This document shows positions 24,265-32,957 of a stretch of DNA of 40,969 nucleotides, in pieces (within the stretch, counting starts at the first letter, position 1; each line of letters starts with the position of its first letter). The stretch is from an uncultured Porphyromonadaceae bacterium. Lineage in GTDB: Bacteria; Bacteroidota; Bacteroidia; Bacteroidales; Muribaculaceae. The stretch covers positions 1 to 40,969 of the forward strand of contig URII01000017.1 of the NCBI GenBank assembly GCA_900547825.1, given 5' to 3'. The position numbers and the translations under genes are program-made. The notes beneath the pieces were generated by a model. The model had not been told where the DNA came from. It did not search any database and saw only the letters and a program-made list of their open reading frames with translations.

Positions 24265-25257
24265 ATGAGGTTGCTTAACATTTTTGCGGTTTTACTGCTT
24301 ACAAGCGTATCGGGAGCTGCCGCCAGTATATTCCCCATTATAAAAGATTCGGAATTTCAGTCCGGTAATTTCAAATTTACAATTATCAACACGTCCGAAC
24401 CTATTGTAGAAATAACCGGAAATACATTTTCCAATGAAGAGACAGTGGCGGAGGTGCGCATACCATCATTGGTGGAAGGTCCCGATGGAACATTGTATAA
24501 AGTAGTAAGTATAGCCGAAAAGGGCCTTTCCGGATTGACGGCCGACAAAATCATATTTCCCTCCTCCATCCCGGACTACGGGCCTTATTCATTGACGTTT
24601 GCCGAGGCGCGCAACATAGAGTTCGAACCAGGTATGAGAGTGTTATCACCCAATGCTTTTTACCGTTCTTTCGGTCGCCCTCTCGGTACTGTTACGTTGC
24701 CCGAAGGACTTATCTGTATTTCCAACGGCGGTCTATATGGGTCGTTCAGCTATTTCGACAAATTGATTCTGCCCTCCACTCTCCGCTATATAGGAATATT
24801 CGGGATGGGCGGAGTGACAGTGCGATATAGGCTTGTGGTAAAGGCTGTTGAACCTCCGGAATTAGCAGATGCGGCTTTCGGAGAGGGCATTTTGACGCAT
24901 AATCCGGAAGAGGTGCCAATTGATTTTGATGAGTGTGTGCTTGCTGTTCCGGCAGAGAGCATAACACTGTACCGCAACCATTCCGGATGGGGCCGGTTCA
25001 CCCATATTGAGGCAATGACCGAAGAAGAATCGGCCGGTATATACATTCCTGCGACAAAGACGCACAGGCTGGGTGTAGCAGGAGGACATGGATCCATAGA
25101 GGTGGACGGTGCAGCCGGAACTGCCATACGTATTGCTGACTCAGCCGGACGCATTGTCTCAGCTTTCACACTTGACGGGCCACGCACTATACGTCTCGCT
25201 GCCGGGATTTACATTGTCGGTTCTGATATGACATCGGTTAAAGTGATTGTCAGATAA
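24265..25257 (+). CDS. Secreted leucine-rich-repeat-like (BspA-type) protein
   Basis: The 330-residue protein has a signal peptide (MRLLNIFAVLLLTSVSGAAA). The middle (about 60-200) carries degenerate BspA/LRR_5-like strands such as 'VAEVRIPSLVEG', 'ADKIIFPSSIPDYG', 'LGTVTLPEGLICISNGG' and 'FDKLILPSTLRYIG'. The C-terminus ('GTAIRIADSAGRIVSAFTLD', 'RLAAGIYIVGSDMTSVKVIV') resembles the end of T9SS cargo. Its start lies 14 bases after the C25 protease stop, and the terminator at 25283 ends the pair. It may bind a protein or host target; this is inference. The first half is more AT-rich than the second. Confidence 0.72.
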   Translation: MRLLNIFAVLLLTSVSGAAASIFPIIKDSEFQSGNFKFTIINTSEPIVEITGNTFSNEETVAEVRIPSLVEGPDGTLYKVVSIAEKGLSGLTADKIIFPSSIPDYGPYSLTFAEARNIEFEPGMRVLSPNAFYRSFGRPLGTVTLPEGLICISNGGLYGSFSYFDKLILPSTLRYIGIFGMGGVTVRYRLVVKAVEPPELADAAFGEGILTHNPEEVPIDFDECVLAVPAESITLYRNHSGWGRFTHIEAMTEEESAGIYIPATKTHRLGVAGGHGSIEVDGAAGTAIRIADSAGRIVSAFTLDGPRTIRLAAGIYIVGSDMTSVKVIVR

Positions 25258-25282
25258 CAAGTTTATAATTGATAATAACTAT

Positions 25283-25319
25283 AAACCGGCGGCGGGGGAT
25301 GGCCCTGCTGCCGGTTTTT
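25283..25319 (+). terminator. Terminator of the C25 protease-LRR operon
   Basis: AAACCGGC (25283-25290) and GCCGGTTT (25310-25317), with further internal GC pairing, form a strong hairpin followed by T5. It also lies just past the stop of the convergent SIMPL gene. Confidence 0.8.
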
Positions 25320-25338
25320 GTGTGGGTGTGTGGCGGTA

Positions 25339-26043
25339 TCAGTCCTCGAGGTAGTAGACGATGGTGGAGACCACGCGCACTTTTTTGATGTAGGGAGTGG
25401 AGGGGGAGGAGTCGTCGATGGAGAACTGGCCCTGTGAGGCGGTTTTCATCTTGCCTACTTTGGAGCCGGAGTCATCGGCGAAGCGTGCTGCGGCCTCGCG
25501 GGCGTTTTTGGTGGCCTGGGCTATCATTTCGGGCTTTATGTCGTTGAGGGCGGTGTACTCGTAGTTGATGTAGGAGTTGGAGTAGGGTATGCCCTCGCGG
25601 AGCAGTTCGGACTGGCGGTTGAGCAGCTCACGCACTTTGGCCACTTTGGAGGTAGTGACGGTGACGTTGCAGGTTAGCGAGTAGTTGTAGCGGAAGTTGC
25701 CCGAGGAGTACTGGTTGGTGGTGGCGTTGTAGGTGTCGGGGGGGTTGATGGATATTTCGTCGCGTGCTATGCCGTTGTCGGTAAGGAATTTGACGATTAT
25801 TGCGTTGTTGCGCGTAACCTGGTCGTAGAGGGCCATGAGGTCGTCGCCGGCCACGCTGTACTGTATGGGCCAGTTGACGCGGTTGGCCTGGACTTCGCGT
25901 TCGGCGAGGCCGCGCACGGTGACCTGACGGTCGCGGTAGGCGAGGTTGTCAATACCGCTCTTGATGAACAGGCCGAGGAAGAATATCCCTGCTGCTATGA
26001 GGGCACCTCCGATGAGGGGAGAATAGTTGCGTTTGTTTTCCAT
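25339..26043 (-). CDS. SIMPL (DUF541) domain-containing membrane-anchored protein
   Basis: With the ATG at 26043 the protein has 234 residues, beginning 'MENKRNYSPLIGGALIAAG', with one N-terminal hydrophobic helix (about 10-28) and a periplasmic SIMPL/DUF541 domain ('RQVTVRGLAEREVQANRVNW' at about 39-58, then 'NYSLTCNVTVTT' and 'AREAAARFADDSGSKVGKM'). Family members include YggE; their biochemical role is unclear. An ATG 24 bases upstream (26067) is possible but adds residues unlike the family. It follows the endonuclease gene by 42 bases. Confidence 0.85.
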   Translation of the reverse strand: MENKRNYSPLIGGALIAAGIFFLGLFIKSGIDNLAYRDRQVTVRGLAEREVQANRVNWPIQYSVAGDDLMALYDQVTRNNAIIVKFLTDNGIARDEISINPPDTYNATTNQYSSGNFRYNYSLTCNVTVTTSKVAKVRELLNRQSELLREGIPYSNSYINYEYTALNDIKPEMIAQATKNAREAAARFADDSGSKVGKMKTASQGQFSIDDSSPSTPYIKKVRVVSTIVYYLED

Positions 26044-26085
26044 AACTTGCGGTTTATAATTAAACAAATAGTGTTACGTAAGGGG

Positions 26086-27747
26086 TCAGCGCACAATGAA
26101 GCGCACGGGGCGCGGATGGAGCGATGTCACCACCATATAACAGCCGGGGGCAAGATTAAGTTGATCGCCGTCGGCAATGGAGGGGAGCGCGAGGATGAGG
26201 CGTCCGGTGATGTCGAATATCTGTGCGCCGCGGTGTGTTATGCCGGAGGTGACGAAGGTCACGGAGCATCCCTCTACCCTGACGGCGAGTCCGGCGGTGT
26301 CAGCTTCAACGCCCGATATGCCGGCATGGCTTACGGCGATGACGTTACTCCACGGTGAGTATTCGCCGAGGCGGCAGGAGCGCACGGCATATGTTTCGGA
26401 GTCGGATCCGGCGAAGTCGTCGATCTCGAGGCTGTTTTCCTCGGCAAGGAGTATTTCGGACGAGGCTGAGCCACCGATGTAGCGGGTACGGTTGACTTCG
26501 TAGTAGTCGACTGTCTCACCTGCGGGGGGAAGGTTCCAGTTGGCAGTGTAGGATGTGGATGTTATGTCGGACGGCGCGGTGGCCACGGGGGCTGTCAGCA
26601 CCGGTTTTTCAAGGCATTCGCCGCGGAGCACTACGCCTATGGTGCCGGTGATGCCGCCTCCGGATATCACCATCCGGGCGCTGTGGGTGCCGAGGGCTGT
26701 GGGCCGGTAGGTTACGGTGAGCCAGTAGCCGCCTTCGGCATTGACAAGGGTGGCGGCTATGGACTCGGAAGCTATGGCGAACATGCCGGTATCGCCGTCG
26801 TAGACGCGCAGGCGCAGGGGGGCGGTGAGGTTTTCGCCGCGAAACAGCATCTTGCCTGTCACGGAGTTGCCTATGGCCACCTGTCCGAGGTCAAGGGCGG
26901 TGTCCTGCACGGGGGTGATGAGCGACGGGTCGCCCACGGGAGCCCCTGTGCCGGGGTAGGGGCGCGATTTGTTGTCGCCCCATATGTATTCCACGAGTTC
27001 GGGATGGTCGATGAACGGGTTGCGGTTGTTCTGGATTTTGTAGACTGCCTCGTTGCGGTTGGTTTCCTTGTCGCTCACGGGATCCTCGCGGTGCCATTTG
27101 AGCAGCAGGTTCACGGCCCATGAGGTGAGGGTGGGATAGTCGTTCTGCTGGAGCATCCACATGTAGCGGGAGTTCCATGTGAGGTTGCTGTAGCAGGTGA
27201 CCATATAGAAGTATGTGCGGGCAAAGTCGCCTTTGTATTCGTCGTCGGGCTCGAACACCTGCGAGGCGCCGCCCCCCTGACCGTTGACGGGGTAGCCTAC
27301 TTTGGACACTCCGTTGTCGAATTTGGCCGTGCCCACAGTGCCGAGCGGGTAGTTGCTTTTTTTCTGGTTTGCGTCGGCTTCGGCCGGATAGAGGTGGTAG
27401 AGGTCGACGTAGGCCGGAACATCCGTTGAACCTCCCCACCAGCTTTTGGGGAAGGAGTGCTCGCGGTTGAGGCCGGAGAACGAGGGGGAATAGAGGGGGA
27501 TGTCGGAATACATATCCCACCACCGTCGGCTTTCGGGGTATACATCGGTTTTCTCGAAATATTTAGGCAGTGATGAATAGCTCGACACCTGGTTGTGGTT
27601 ATAGATCACGTTGTGAAGCGCTTTTTTGAGTTCAGCGCCTGATTTGCCGGTAAGTGTGGCATAGTAGCCTGCCGGAGCCTGTGCTGCCGCCGTGACAATG
27701 GCTGCCGCTGCACATAGCAGGGTTATGAATCTGTATCGGATAGTCAT
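26086..27747 (-). CDS. Secreted endonuclease I-type DNase with Ig-like/FN3 domains and T9SS-like C-terminus
   Basis: The 553-residue protein has a signal peptide (MTIRYRFITLLCAAAAIVTA). The nuclease domain covers about 30-255 with the metal-dependent His-finger pattern 'LNREHSFPKSWW' near 92-103, then 'DLYHLYPAEADANQKKSNYP' and, near the end, 'RNPFIDHPELVEYIWGD'; these are hallmarks of the endonuclease I (EndA/NucM) family. An Ig-like module lies about 285-385 and an FN3-like one about 390-475. The C-terminus ('AQIFDITGRLILALPS', 'APGCYMVVTSLH') is T9SS sorting-like. It probably degrades extracellular DNA. The 42-base gap to the SIMPL gene suggests shared transcription. Confidence 0.87.
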   Translation of the reverse strand: MTIRYRFITLLCAAAAIVTAAAQAPAGYYATLTGKSGAELKKALHNVIYNHNQVSSYSSLPKYFEKTDVYPESRRWWDMYSDIPLYSPSFSGLNREHSFPKSWWGGSTDVPAYVDLYHLYPAEADANQKKSNYPLGTVGTAKFDNGVSKVGYPVNGQGGGASQVFEPDDEYKGDFARTYFYMVTCYSNLTWNSRYMWMLQQNDYPTLTSWAVNLLLKWHREDPVSDKETNRNEAVYKIQNNRNPFIDHPELVEYIWGDNKSRPYPGTGAPVGDPSLITPVQDTALDLGQVAIGNSVTGKMLFRGENLTAPLRLRVYDGDTGMFAIASESIAATLVNAEGGYWLTVTYRPTALGTHSARMVISGGGITGTIGVVLRGECLEKPVLTAPVATAPSDITSTSYTANWNLPPAGETVDYYEVNRTRYIGGSASSEILLAEENSLEIDDFAGSDSETYAVRSCRLGEYSPWSNVIAVSHAGISGVEADTAGLAVRVEGCSVTFVTSGITHRGAQIFDITGRLILALPSIADGDQLNLAPGCYMVVTSLHPRPVRFIVR

Positions 27748-27774
27748 GGATGTATATCTTTAATGTAAGGATGG

Positions 27775-27782
27775 CAAATATA
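27775..27782 (-). promoter_or_regulatory. Probable -7 element of the endonuclease-SIMPL operon
   Basis: TATATTTG on the minus strand is an exact TAnnTTTG match about 28 bases before the gene. No -33 match at 20 bases is seen. Confidence 0.5.
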
Positions 27783-27932
27783 CGATAATTCTTTTGCAAA
27801 AAACGGTGCATAGTCATGAGGTTTTGGCGTGGAGGATATAAATTTAACTTAAATAAAGAGAAGATGAGTCTAAAATGTGGGCAAAAGTGAAAAATAATAT
27901 GAAACTATGATGTAAAATCAAATATGAATGTT

Positions 27933-27940
27933 TAAATTTG
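27933..27940 (+). promoter_or_regulatory. Probable -7 element of the beta-helix protein gene
   Basis: TAAATTTG matches TAnnTTTG and predicts a leader of about 45 bases. The gap 27748-27990 holds nothing else I can support beyond this and the divergent -7 box. Confidence 0.5.
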
Positions 27941-27990
27941 CGGACTTGCATAATAATAACCCTAAACAATAAACCAAAACAGAATTTCGT

Positions 27991-30900
27991 ATGAAAAAAA
28001 TTACCCCAATCATTGCCTCCATGCTTGTGGCGGCATCAGCTACGGCGAGTGCGGCGGCATTTCCTGCGGGATGGCAGAAGAAAATGCACGCGGAGCCGTT
28101 CAGGTATTCGAAAAAATCGTCGTGTAAACCTGCGTTTGCCCTTACTCCGATGGCTGACAAAGCGTTGCAGCGCAACGTGACTCCGTCGGGGCAGCTTGAA
28201 GGATCGGATGAGTATGGATATCTGGATATGCCCGACGGCTCGACATGGTATTTTACGGCCGAATATGCCCTCAATATAGTGGAGCATGAATATTGGACTG
28301 AGCGTATTGTGACAGGCTTCAAGTATAATATATACAATAGTGCCTGTGAGCTTCAGGGATCTATAAGTGACAGTTTTCTCCCCTTGGACGAAGGCCGTTT
28401 GGGTGTGGCCGGCATTTCGCTTTCATCTGTGGTCACTAAGAAGTTCTTTAACTCCGATAATAATTATGAACTCATAGTGCAGGTGGCATATAATAAGCCT
28501 AATAATGAGATAGAAACAGCTTCGAGGGTGTATTCGCTCGGAGGGCAGACGGATGCGGATGGACATAACCAGCTTCTGAATGAGATGCCCGGTTATGTGA
28601 CTGATGCGGTAAACATGGCTAAAGATGCGTGGAGCGAGGACTACTATCTTTCGTTTTTCCGTGAAGTGAATCCGAATATTGATGATTATGAGGATTTCAC
28701 AGAATTTGCCGCTGCATACAAAAGTGAGGTCAAAACCTACAAAAAAGGTGGCTGGAGTGGTGCTCCTTCAGTGATCCATACTTATGAAGTGCCAAATGCC
28801 AATTTGCCGGGTGACCGTATGTCAACGCCTTTCTGTTTTCTGCTGAATCATGGAGGCCAGTTGTGGATCCTCACTCAGGAGTATGAAAAATGGTTCTACG
28901 ACAATGTTATAGGCCCGGGTGACGGCAGCGACGGAGGAGACCCTACTCCTGACAACAAGCTTATAGTAAAGTTGCATTCATATAGCGGTTACGGAGAGCC
29001 TCAGCTCGTGCAGGAAACCAAGGTGGCCTGCACTACGGAAGATACGAATCCCAATGCGCTTTACCGCTATTACAGCATAGGTAATCTGGATTATCAGGAT
29101 GACGTTATTTTCAACGGTAACGAAGCTTCATTCAATCTCACTGTGGAGAAGTATATGAAGAATGATGATGACAATTACCTCAAGTCATATTATAAATTAG
29201 ATAAGGAGGGCAATATCACCGCCACTATTTTCGACGAGGCAAGCTATCTTATCGGCCTTAATGATGTGCCCGGCCAGGAACGTCAGTATTTCTTTGTAAA
29301 GCCTGATGCGAATAATGAATGGGTATTCTATGCTGTGGATATAGAGTCTGTTACTCCCCGCGCCACATTCCCGGCTATCAACGGCCCTGTGTCGCTTAAG
29401 GCAAATGTTGACCGTGTGGCAGTGGCCGGCGGTTATGAGTATGCTTTCGCCACATCGGAGCCTGAGCTTGACGATGAGGGCAATATCATAGAGCATGTTG
29501 CCTATGTGGATATGAACGGAGAGGTAGCCCGCGTGGAGAATGTCAATCTTGGCAAGGATGTTGCGATAGCTCAGGTTTATATAGAGCAGGCAGCATTGAA
29601 TCCGTATCTGTTCAATACCGATGGTGCCCGTGAATATATGTGGCTCGTGAAGCGTTATACTGGCAATTCCTCCGAGACCCGTGAAGAGTTCCTGGTTGTG
29701 TCGCCGGTTACAGGAACTGTAATGCAGCAGCTTCCCGATGCGGAGAAAGGTGCCATCACCACTGTGTCGTTGCTTTCTGGCAATGAAGGATCGGCTCTCT
29801 CGATAGTATTCTACAATATGGATTCACGCAAATATTATCAGGACTTCTACAATCTTCCGGTTGTGAAATTCGCCGGCGGTGGTGACGGCACGGAAGCCAA
29901 TCCTTACAAGATAGCCACAATAGGTGACCTTCAGGCTGTGCGTGAGGCTCCGGCAGCATGTTATGAACTTACGGCCGATATTGATGCCATGGGCTATACA
30001 TTCAGCAGCATTGAGTCATTTACCGGTACACTTGATGGTAAAGGGCATACAGTCAGCAATCTTGTGCTTTCGGCTAAAGGTGGCCTGTTCCAGGATATTT
30101 CCAGCAAAGAGGATGCAGCTGCCGGACGTGTGGCTGTGAAGAATCTCACATTTGTAGGGGTGAATGCCAACAATGTTTCCACCACTGCATTCGGGGTATT
30201 GGCCAATGATATACGCAATGCCTGTGTGGAGAATGTGCATGTATACGGATTTGATTACACCAATGCCACAGCTGACGCCACTATCGGTGTGCTTGTGGGA
30301 CGTACGGCGCTTCACAGCGGCATTACAAAGTGCTCGGTTAGCAGTGCCAATGTGAATGCTCCTGAAAGTTCGTCGGTGGGCGGTATTGTAGCCGCAGTGC
30401 GTACAGGCTCGTCTGTGACTGAATGTTCGTTCCTCGGCACAATAAACGCCAGCACAGAAGTGGGCGGTATAGCAGGCACAATTGCTAATGACGCTAAGGT
30501 GGCTGATTGCCATGTGGATGCCGACCTTACAGCCAAGAATACTGTTGGTGGTATTGTGGGCTCTTCGTCACGTGGCGAGATAACCCGCTGCTATGTGGAA
30601 GGCCGAATAGAAGCGACCACTCCTTTGAGCGTATATGTGGACCGCGGCCCGATTGCCGGCGGTATAGTGGGTGAGCTTGCAGGCGATTACAGCTCGGAGG
30701 AAGCTGTGGCAAGCGAGGAGGATAATAAGGCGGTGGTGAGCAACTGTTTTGTGGCTCTCACAGAGCTTTCGGGCTTCACCTCCACGGTGGCTCCTTCGTA
30801 TGGAGAGCAGCAGTCGACTATCCACCGCATAGTGGGCAAGACAAGTTTCAACGACGAGCCTGAAGCCATAGGCTATGACGATGATTATGAGCCTATTTTT

Positions 30901-31626
30901 GCTGAGGGTGCCACCGGCAAGGTTGAGGCCGGACTTTCGAATAACTATGCTGTGGCTGACCTGCCGAGAGGTGCTGAGGCAATGGAAGCCGGTGCGGCTA
31001 CCACCGAGGGTGCCGATGTGGCAGCTGATGCGCTTGACCGTGACTGGTTCGCCGGTACGCTCGGATTCGGCTACGGCGCTGACAAGGCCTGGAATGAGGC
31101 GACAACATGGGATCCGGCCCTCAATCATGAGACAACCAATTTCCTTAATCCTTCACAGATCGTGACCCGTGTCGGTGACAAGTTCTTTGTCAATGTGGTT
31201 TATGTAACCCGTCAGCCCATGACCGAGGAGGATGCTCTCGGTTCGCTGATAGTGGAGGCTGATGAAACATATATGGAGATGACAGGACGTTACACTTTCG
31301 CCAACAATACGCTTTCAATCGAATTTACCGCCTTGAAAGAGGGCGCGGTGGATATCTCCGTTGCAGGTGCCTCAGGTAAGGTTACAATAGATAAGGCCAG
31401 CTCGATCGACAATGTTACGGTGGGTGGCGAATCTGTGGCTATCTCGTTTGACGGCTCGTATGTAAAGGCTCAGGGTACGTCCATAGAGGTTTACAATCTC
31501 CACGGTGTGAAAGTGGCCGATGGCCGTGACGCCGTGAATGTGACCTCGCTCAGCCGCGGTGTCTATGTGGCTGTGGCCACGGATGCTTCGGGTAGCCGTT
31601 CCACCATCAAAATTTCAGTAAAGTAA
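27991..31626 (+). CDS. Large secreted beta-helix (GLUG-like) protein with T9SS-like C-terminus
   Basis: The 1211-residue protein has a signal peptide (MKKITPIIASMLVAASATAS). Residues about 30-620 are a beta-rich region of unknown type. From about 628 ('GDGTEANPYKIATIGDLQAV') to about 930 it has repeats of the form 'GVLVGRT', 'VGGIVAAVRTGSSVTECSF', 'VGGIAGTIANDAKVADCHV' and 'VGGIVGSSSRGEITRCYVEG', typical of GLUG-motif right-handed beta-helices. The end ('IEVYNLHGVKVADGRD', 'SRGVYVAVATDASG', 'KISVK') is T9SS sorting-like. Such proteins often act as surface adhesins; the ligand here is unknown. Monocistronic, with a strong terminator. Confidence 0.82.
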   Translation: MKKITPIIASMLVAASATASAAAFPAGWQKKMHAEPFRYSKKSSCKPAFALTPMADKALQRNVTPSGQLEGSDEYGYLDMPDGSTWYFTAEYALNIVEHEYWTERIVTGFKYNIYNSACELQGSISDSFLPLDEGRLGVAGISLSSVVTKKFFNSDNNYELIVQVAYNKPNNEIETASRVYSLGGQTDADGHNQLLNEMPGYVTDAVNMAKDAWSEDYYLSFFREVNPNIDDYEDFTEFAAAYKSEVKTYKKGGWSGAPSVIHTYEVPNANLPGDRMSTPFCFLLNHGGQLWILTQEYEKWFYDNVIGPGDGSDGGDPTPDNKLIVKLHSYSGYGEPQLVQETKVACTTEDTNPNALYRYYSIGNLDYQDDVIFNGNEASFNLTVEKYMKNDDDNYLKSYYKLDKEGNITATIFDEASYLIGLNDVPGQERQYFFVKPDANNEWVFYAVDIESVTPRATFPAINGPVSLKANVDRVAVAGGYEYAFATSEPELDDEGNIIEHVAYVDMNGEVARVENVNLGKDVAIAQVYIEQAALNPYLFNTDGAREYMWLVKRYTGNSSETREEFLVVSPVTGTVMQQLPDAEKGAITTVSLLSGNEGSALSIVFYNMDSRKYYQDFYNLPVVKFAGGGDGTEANPYKIATIGDLQAVREAPAACYELTADIDAMGYTFSSIESFTGTLDGKGHTVSNLVLSAKGGLFQDISSKEDAAAGRVAVKNLTFVGVNANNVSTTAFGVLANDIRNACVENVHVYGFDYTNATADATIGVLVGRTALHSGITKCSVSSANVNAPESSSVGGIVAAVRTGSSVTECSFLGTINASTEVGGIAGTIANDAKVADCHVDADLTAKNTVGGIVGSSSRGEITRCYVEGRIEATTPLSVYVDRGPIAGGIVGELAGDYSSEEAVASEEDNKAVVSNCFVALTELSGFTSTVAPSYGEQQSTIHRIVGKTSFNDEPEAIGYDDDYEPIFAEGATGKVEAGLSNNYAVADLPRGAEAMEAGAATTEGADVAADALDRDWFAGTLGFGYGADKAWNEATTWDPALNHETTNFLNPSQIVTRVGDKFFVNVVYVTRQPMTEEDALGSLIVEADETYMEMTGRYTFANNTLSIEFTALKEGAVDISVAGASGKVTIDKASSIDNVTVGGESVAISFDGSYVKAQGTSIEVYNLHGVKVADGRDAVNVTSLSRGVYVAVATDASGSRSTIKISVK

Positions 31627-31640
31627 GCGAGTGATACGCA

Positions 31641-31660
31641 CTGCGGCCTGTGTGCCGCAG
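31641..31660 (+). other. Small GC hairpin upstream of the terminator
   Basis: CTGCGGC (31641-31647) and GCCGCAG (31654-31660) form a perfect 7-base stem with a 6-base loop, directly before the main terminator. It may aid termination or protect the mRNA 3' end. Confidence 0.45.
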
Positions 31661-31666
31661 TTACTC

Positions 31667-31706
31667 AAAAGCCCTGAAAGTTCATGAGCTTTCAGGGCTT
31701 TTCTGT
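31667..31706 (+). terminator. Strong terminator of the beta-helix protein gene
   Basis: AAAAGCCCTGAAAG (31667-31680) and CTTTCAGGGCTTTT (31689-31702) form a perfect 14-base stem with an 8-base loop, ending in T4. The following stretch to 31841 shows no supported gene. Confidence 0.88.
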
Positions 31707-31841
31707 TCTTGTATCGGAAAATAGGGTTCCGCTCGTGGCGGTGAGATATTCAATGTGGGTTTATGCTGAGCTTCCGGGCGTTGGGACGATGGTGATAACT
31801 GGATGCGCTGAACGTCCGGTTGATGATCAAGGTAATGATAT

Positions 31842-31878
31842 AAAAACCGGCGCCTCGGTGTTTTGACTGAGGCGCCGG
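31842..31878 (-). terminator. Terminator of the TPR protein gene
   Basis: CCGGCGCCTC (31847-31856) and GAGGCGCCGG (31869-31878) form a perfect 10-base stem. In the minus-strand transcript it is followed by five U residues. It lies 30 bases past the TPR gene stop. Confidence 0.88.
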
Positions 31879-31907
31879 TGTGTGGCTGAGATTATATCTG
31901 AAACGGC

Positions 31908-32585
31908 TTATTCGCCGGCTTGAGCTTTGGCACGCTCAAGGTATTTTTTCATGTCGACGTTGATTGAGGGGCCGTAATTGGGGTAATTGTCGATGATTGA
32001 CTGGTAAACGGCTGCTTCCTCGGCATATTTTTTCTGCTCGCGGTACACATTGGCCTCTTTCATGAGGAAATAGGGGGTGTAGGCGGGGTTGTCATCCGAT
32101 ATCTTGACAGCCTTCTCAAAGCATGACAGGGCTTCGTCGTAGTTCTTGAGATTCACATAGCAGTCGCCTTTGAGGGCCATGCTTGAAGCGCCGATCACGG
32201 ATTCGGAAGCATCATAGCCGTTGAGGTAGTCGATGGCTTCCTGCCACTGTTTTTTCTGATACAGGAGGATGGCGGCATTGAGTTTGGCACGGTTTCCGGC
32301 ATCATGGCCGTATTCGTCGGCCACTTGCTTGTACTGTACGAGAGCAAGTGAGTCGTTGCCCTGGGCAAGAGTCATGTCGGCCTGTCCGATAGCATTGTCG
32401 GCGGCTGTTACACCAGGTTTGTGGATGAAGAAGATGTAGGCGAGGACTAAGCACACCACCGCTGCCGCTCCGATGCAGCACCATGCGATGAACTTCTGGT
32501 TCTTCTCGACTTTCTGCTCTATCGCGGTGAGGTTCTCATTGAGGGCTTCGATGCCTGTGGGGGTCTCTTTGGTTTCTTTTGCCAT
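31908..32585 (-). CDS. Membrane-anchored tetratricopeptide-repeat protein
   Basis: The 225-residue protein has a polar N-terminal segment with coiled-coil character (MAKETKETPTGIEALNENLT), one membrane helix at about 33-54 (FIAWCCIGAAAVVCLVLAYI), then TPR-like helices from about 65 to 220, including 'GDCYVNLKNYDEALSCFEKA' and 'EANVYREQKKYAEEAAVYQS'. The N-in topology with a periplasmic TPR domain resembles YfgM-like proteins that act with secretion or envelope machinery; this parallel is inference. A -7 element lies about 48 bases upstream and a terminator follows. Confidence 0.82.
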   Translation of the reverse strand: MAKETKETPTGIEALNENLTAIEQKVEKNQKFIAWCCIGAAAVVCLVLAYIFFIHKPGVTAADNAIGQADMTLAQGNDSLALVQYKQVADEYGHDAGNRAKLNAAILLYQKKQWQEAIDYLNGYDASESVIGASSMALKGDCYVNLKNYDEALSCFEKAVKISDDNPAYTPYFLMKEANVYREQKKYAEEAAVYQSIIDNYPNYGPSINVDMKKYLERAKAQAGE

Positions 32586-32632
32586 GATTTTATGTGGTTG
32601 TGTGGTTTATAAACAGATTTATTTCCAAGCTG

Positions 32633-32640
32633 CAAAATTA
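32633..32640 (-). promoter_or_regulatory. Probable -7 element of the TPR protein gene
   Basis: TAATTTTG on the minus strand matches TAnnTTTG, about 48 bases before the gene. A plus-strand TATATTTG (32644-32651) sits next to it but no gene follows it closely. Confidence 0.45.
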
Positions 32641-32823
32641 GCCTATATTTGCAACTTATGAAAATTTTCGGGTTGTTTTTTTGCGTAGCGGATGATAATT
32701 GAACTGGCTGCGGGTGCGGAATAAAAGGATTATAGTTGGTCAAAAGGTAGAATTTTTACACACGTTAGTCTTATTTTAACTGATAGTCAGGCATAAAGGT
32801 GGAGGAGATATGAAAGATTTTAG

Positions 32824-32831
32824 TAACTTTG
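32824..32831 (+). promoter_or_regulatory. Probable -7 element of the efflux operon
   Basis: TAACTTTG matches TAnnTTTG and predicts a start near 32837 and a leader of about 120 bases before the adaptor gene. No -33 match is evident, so an activator could be needed. Confidence 0.55.
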
Positions 32832-32834
32832 CAT

Positions 32835-32875
32835 GTTAGTAAGTGGCCTTGTTTGCAACGGATTGTCTTACTGAC
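32835..32875 (+). promoter_or_regulatory. Inverted repeat at the start of the efflux operon leader
   Basis: GTTAGTAAG (32835-32843) pairs with CTTACTGAC (32867-32875) over nine positions with one G-T wobble. It coincides with the predicted transcription start, so could be a repressor operator or a leader hairpin. A related TTAGT/ACTGA pair lies upstream at 32765-32783. Confidence 0.4.
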
Positions 32876-32957
32876 GGGGGATATCCTTGTTGATTTGTCA
32901 CATTATCGTGAGATTATGAGAAAATAATAACAGTGTAAAATTATAAAAAAGATCAAG

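Noticed and set aside
31684..31866. Small open reading frame between two terminators
   Set aside because: It starts inside one terminator hairpin and ends inside another, has no promoter element and resembles no family.
32644..32651. Plus-strand TATATTTG as a promoter for an RNA or small gene
   Set aside because: No -33 element and only a 14-codon frame follows, so a gene is not supported.
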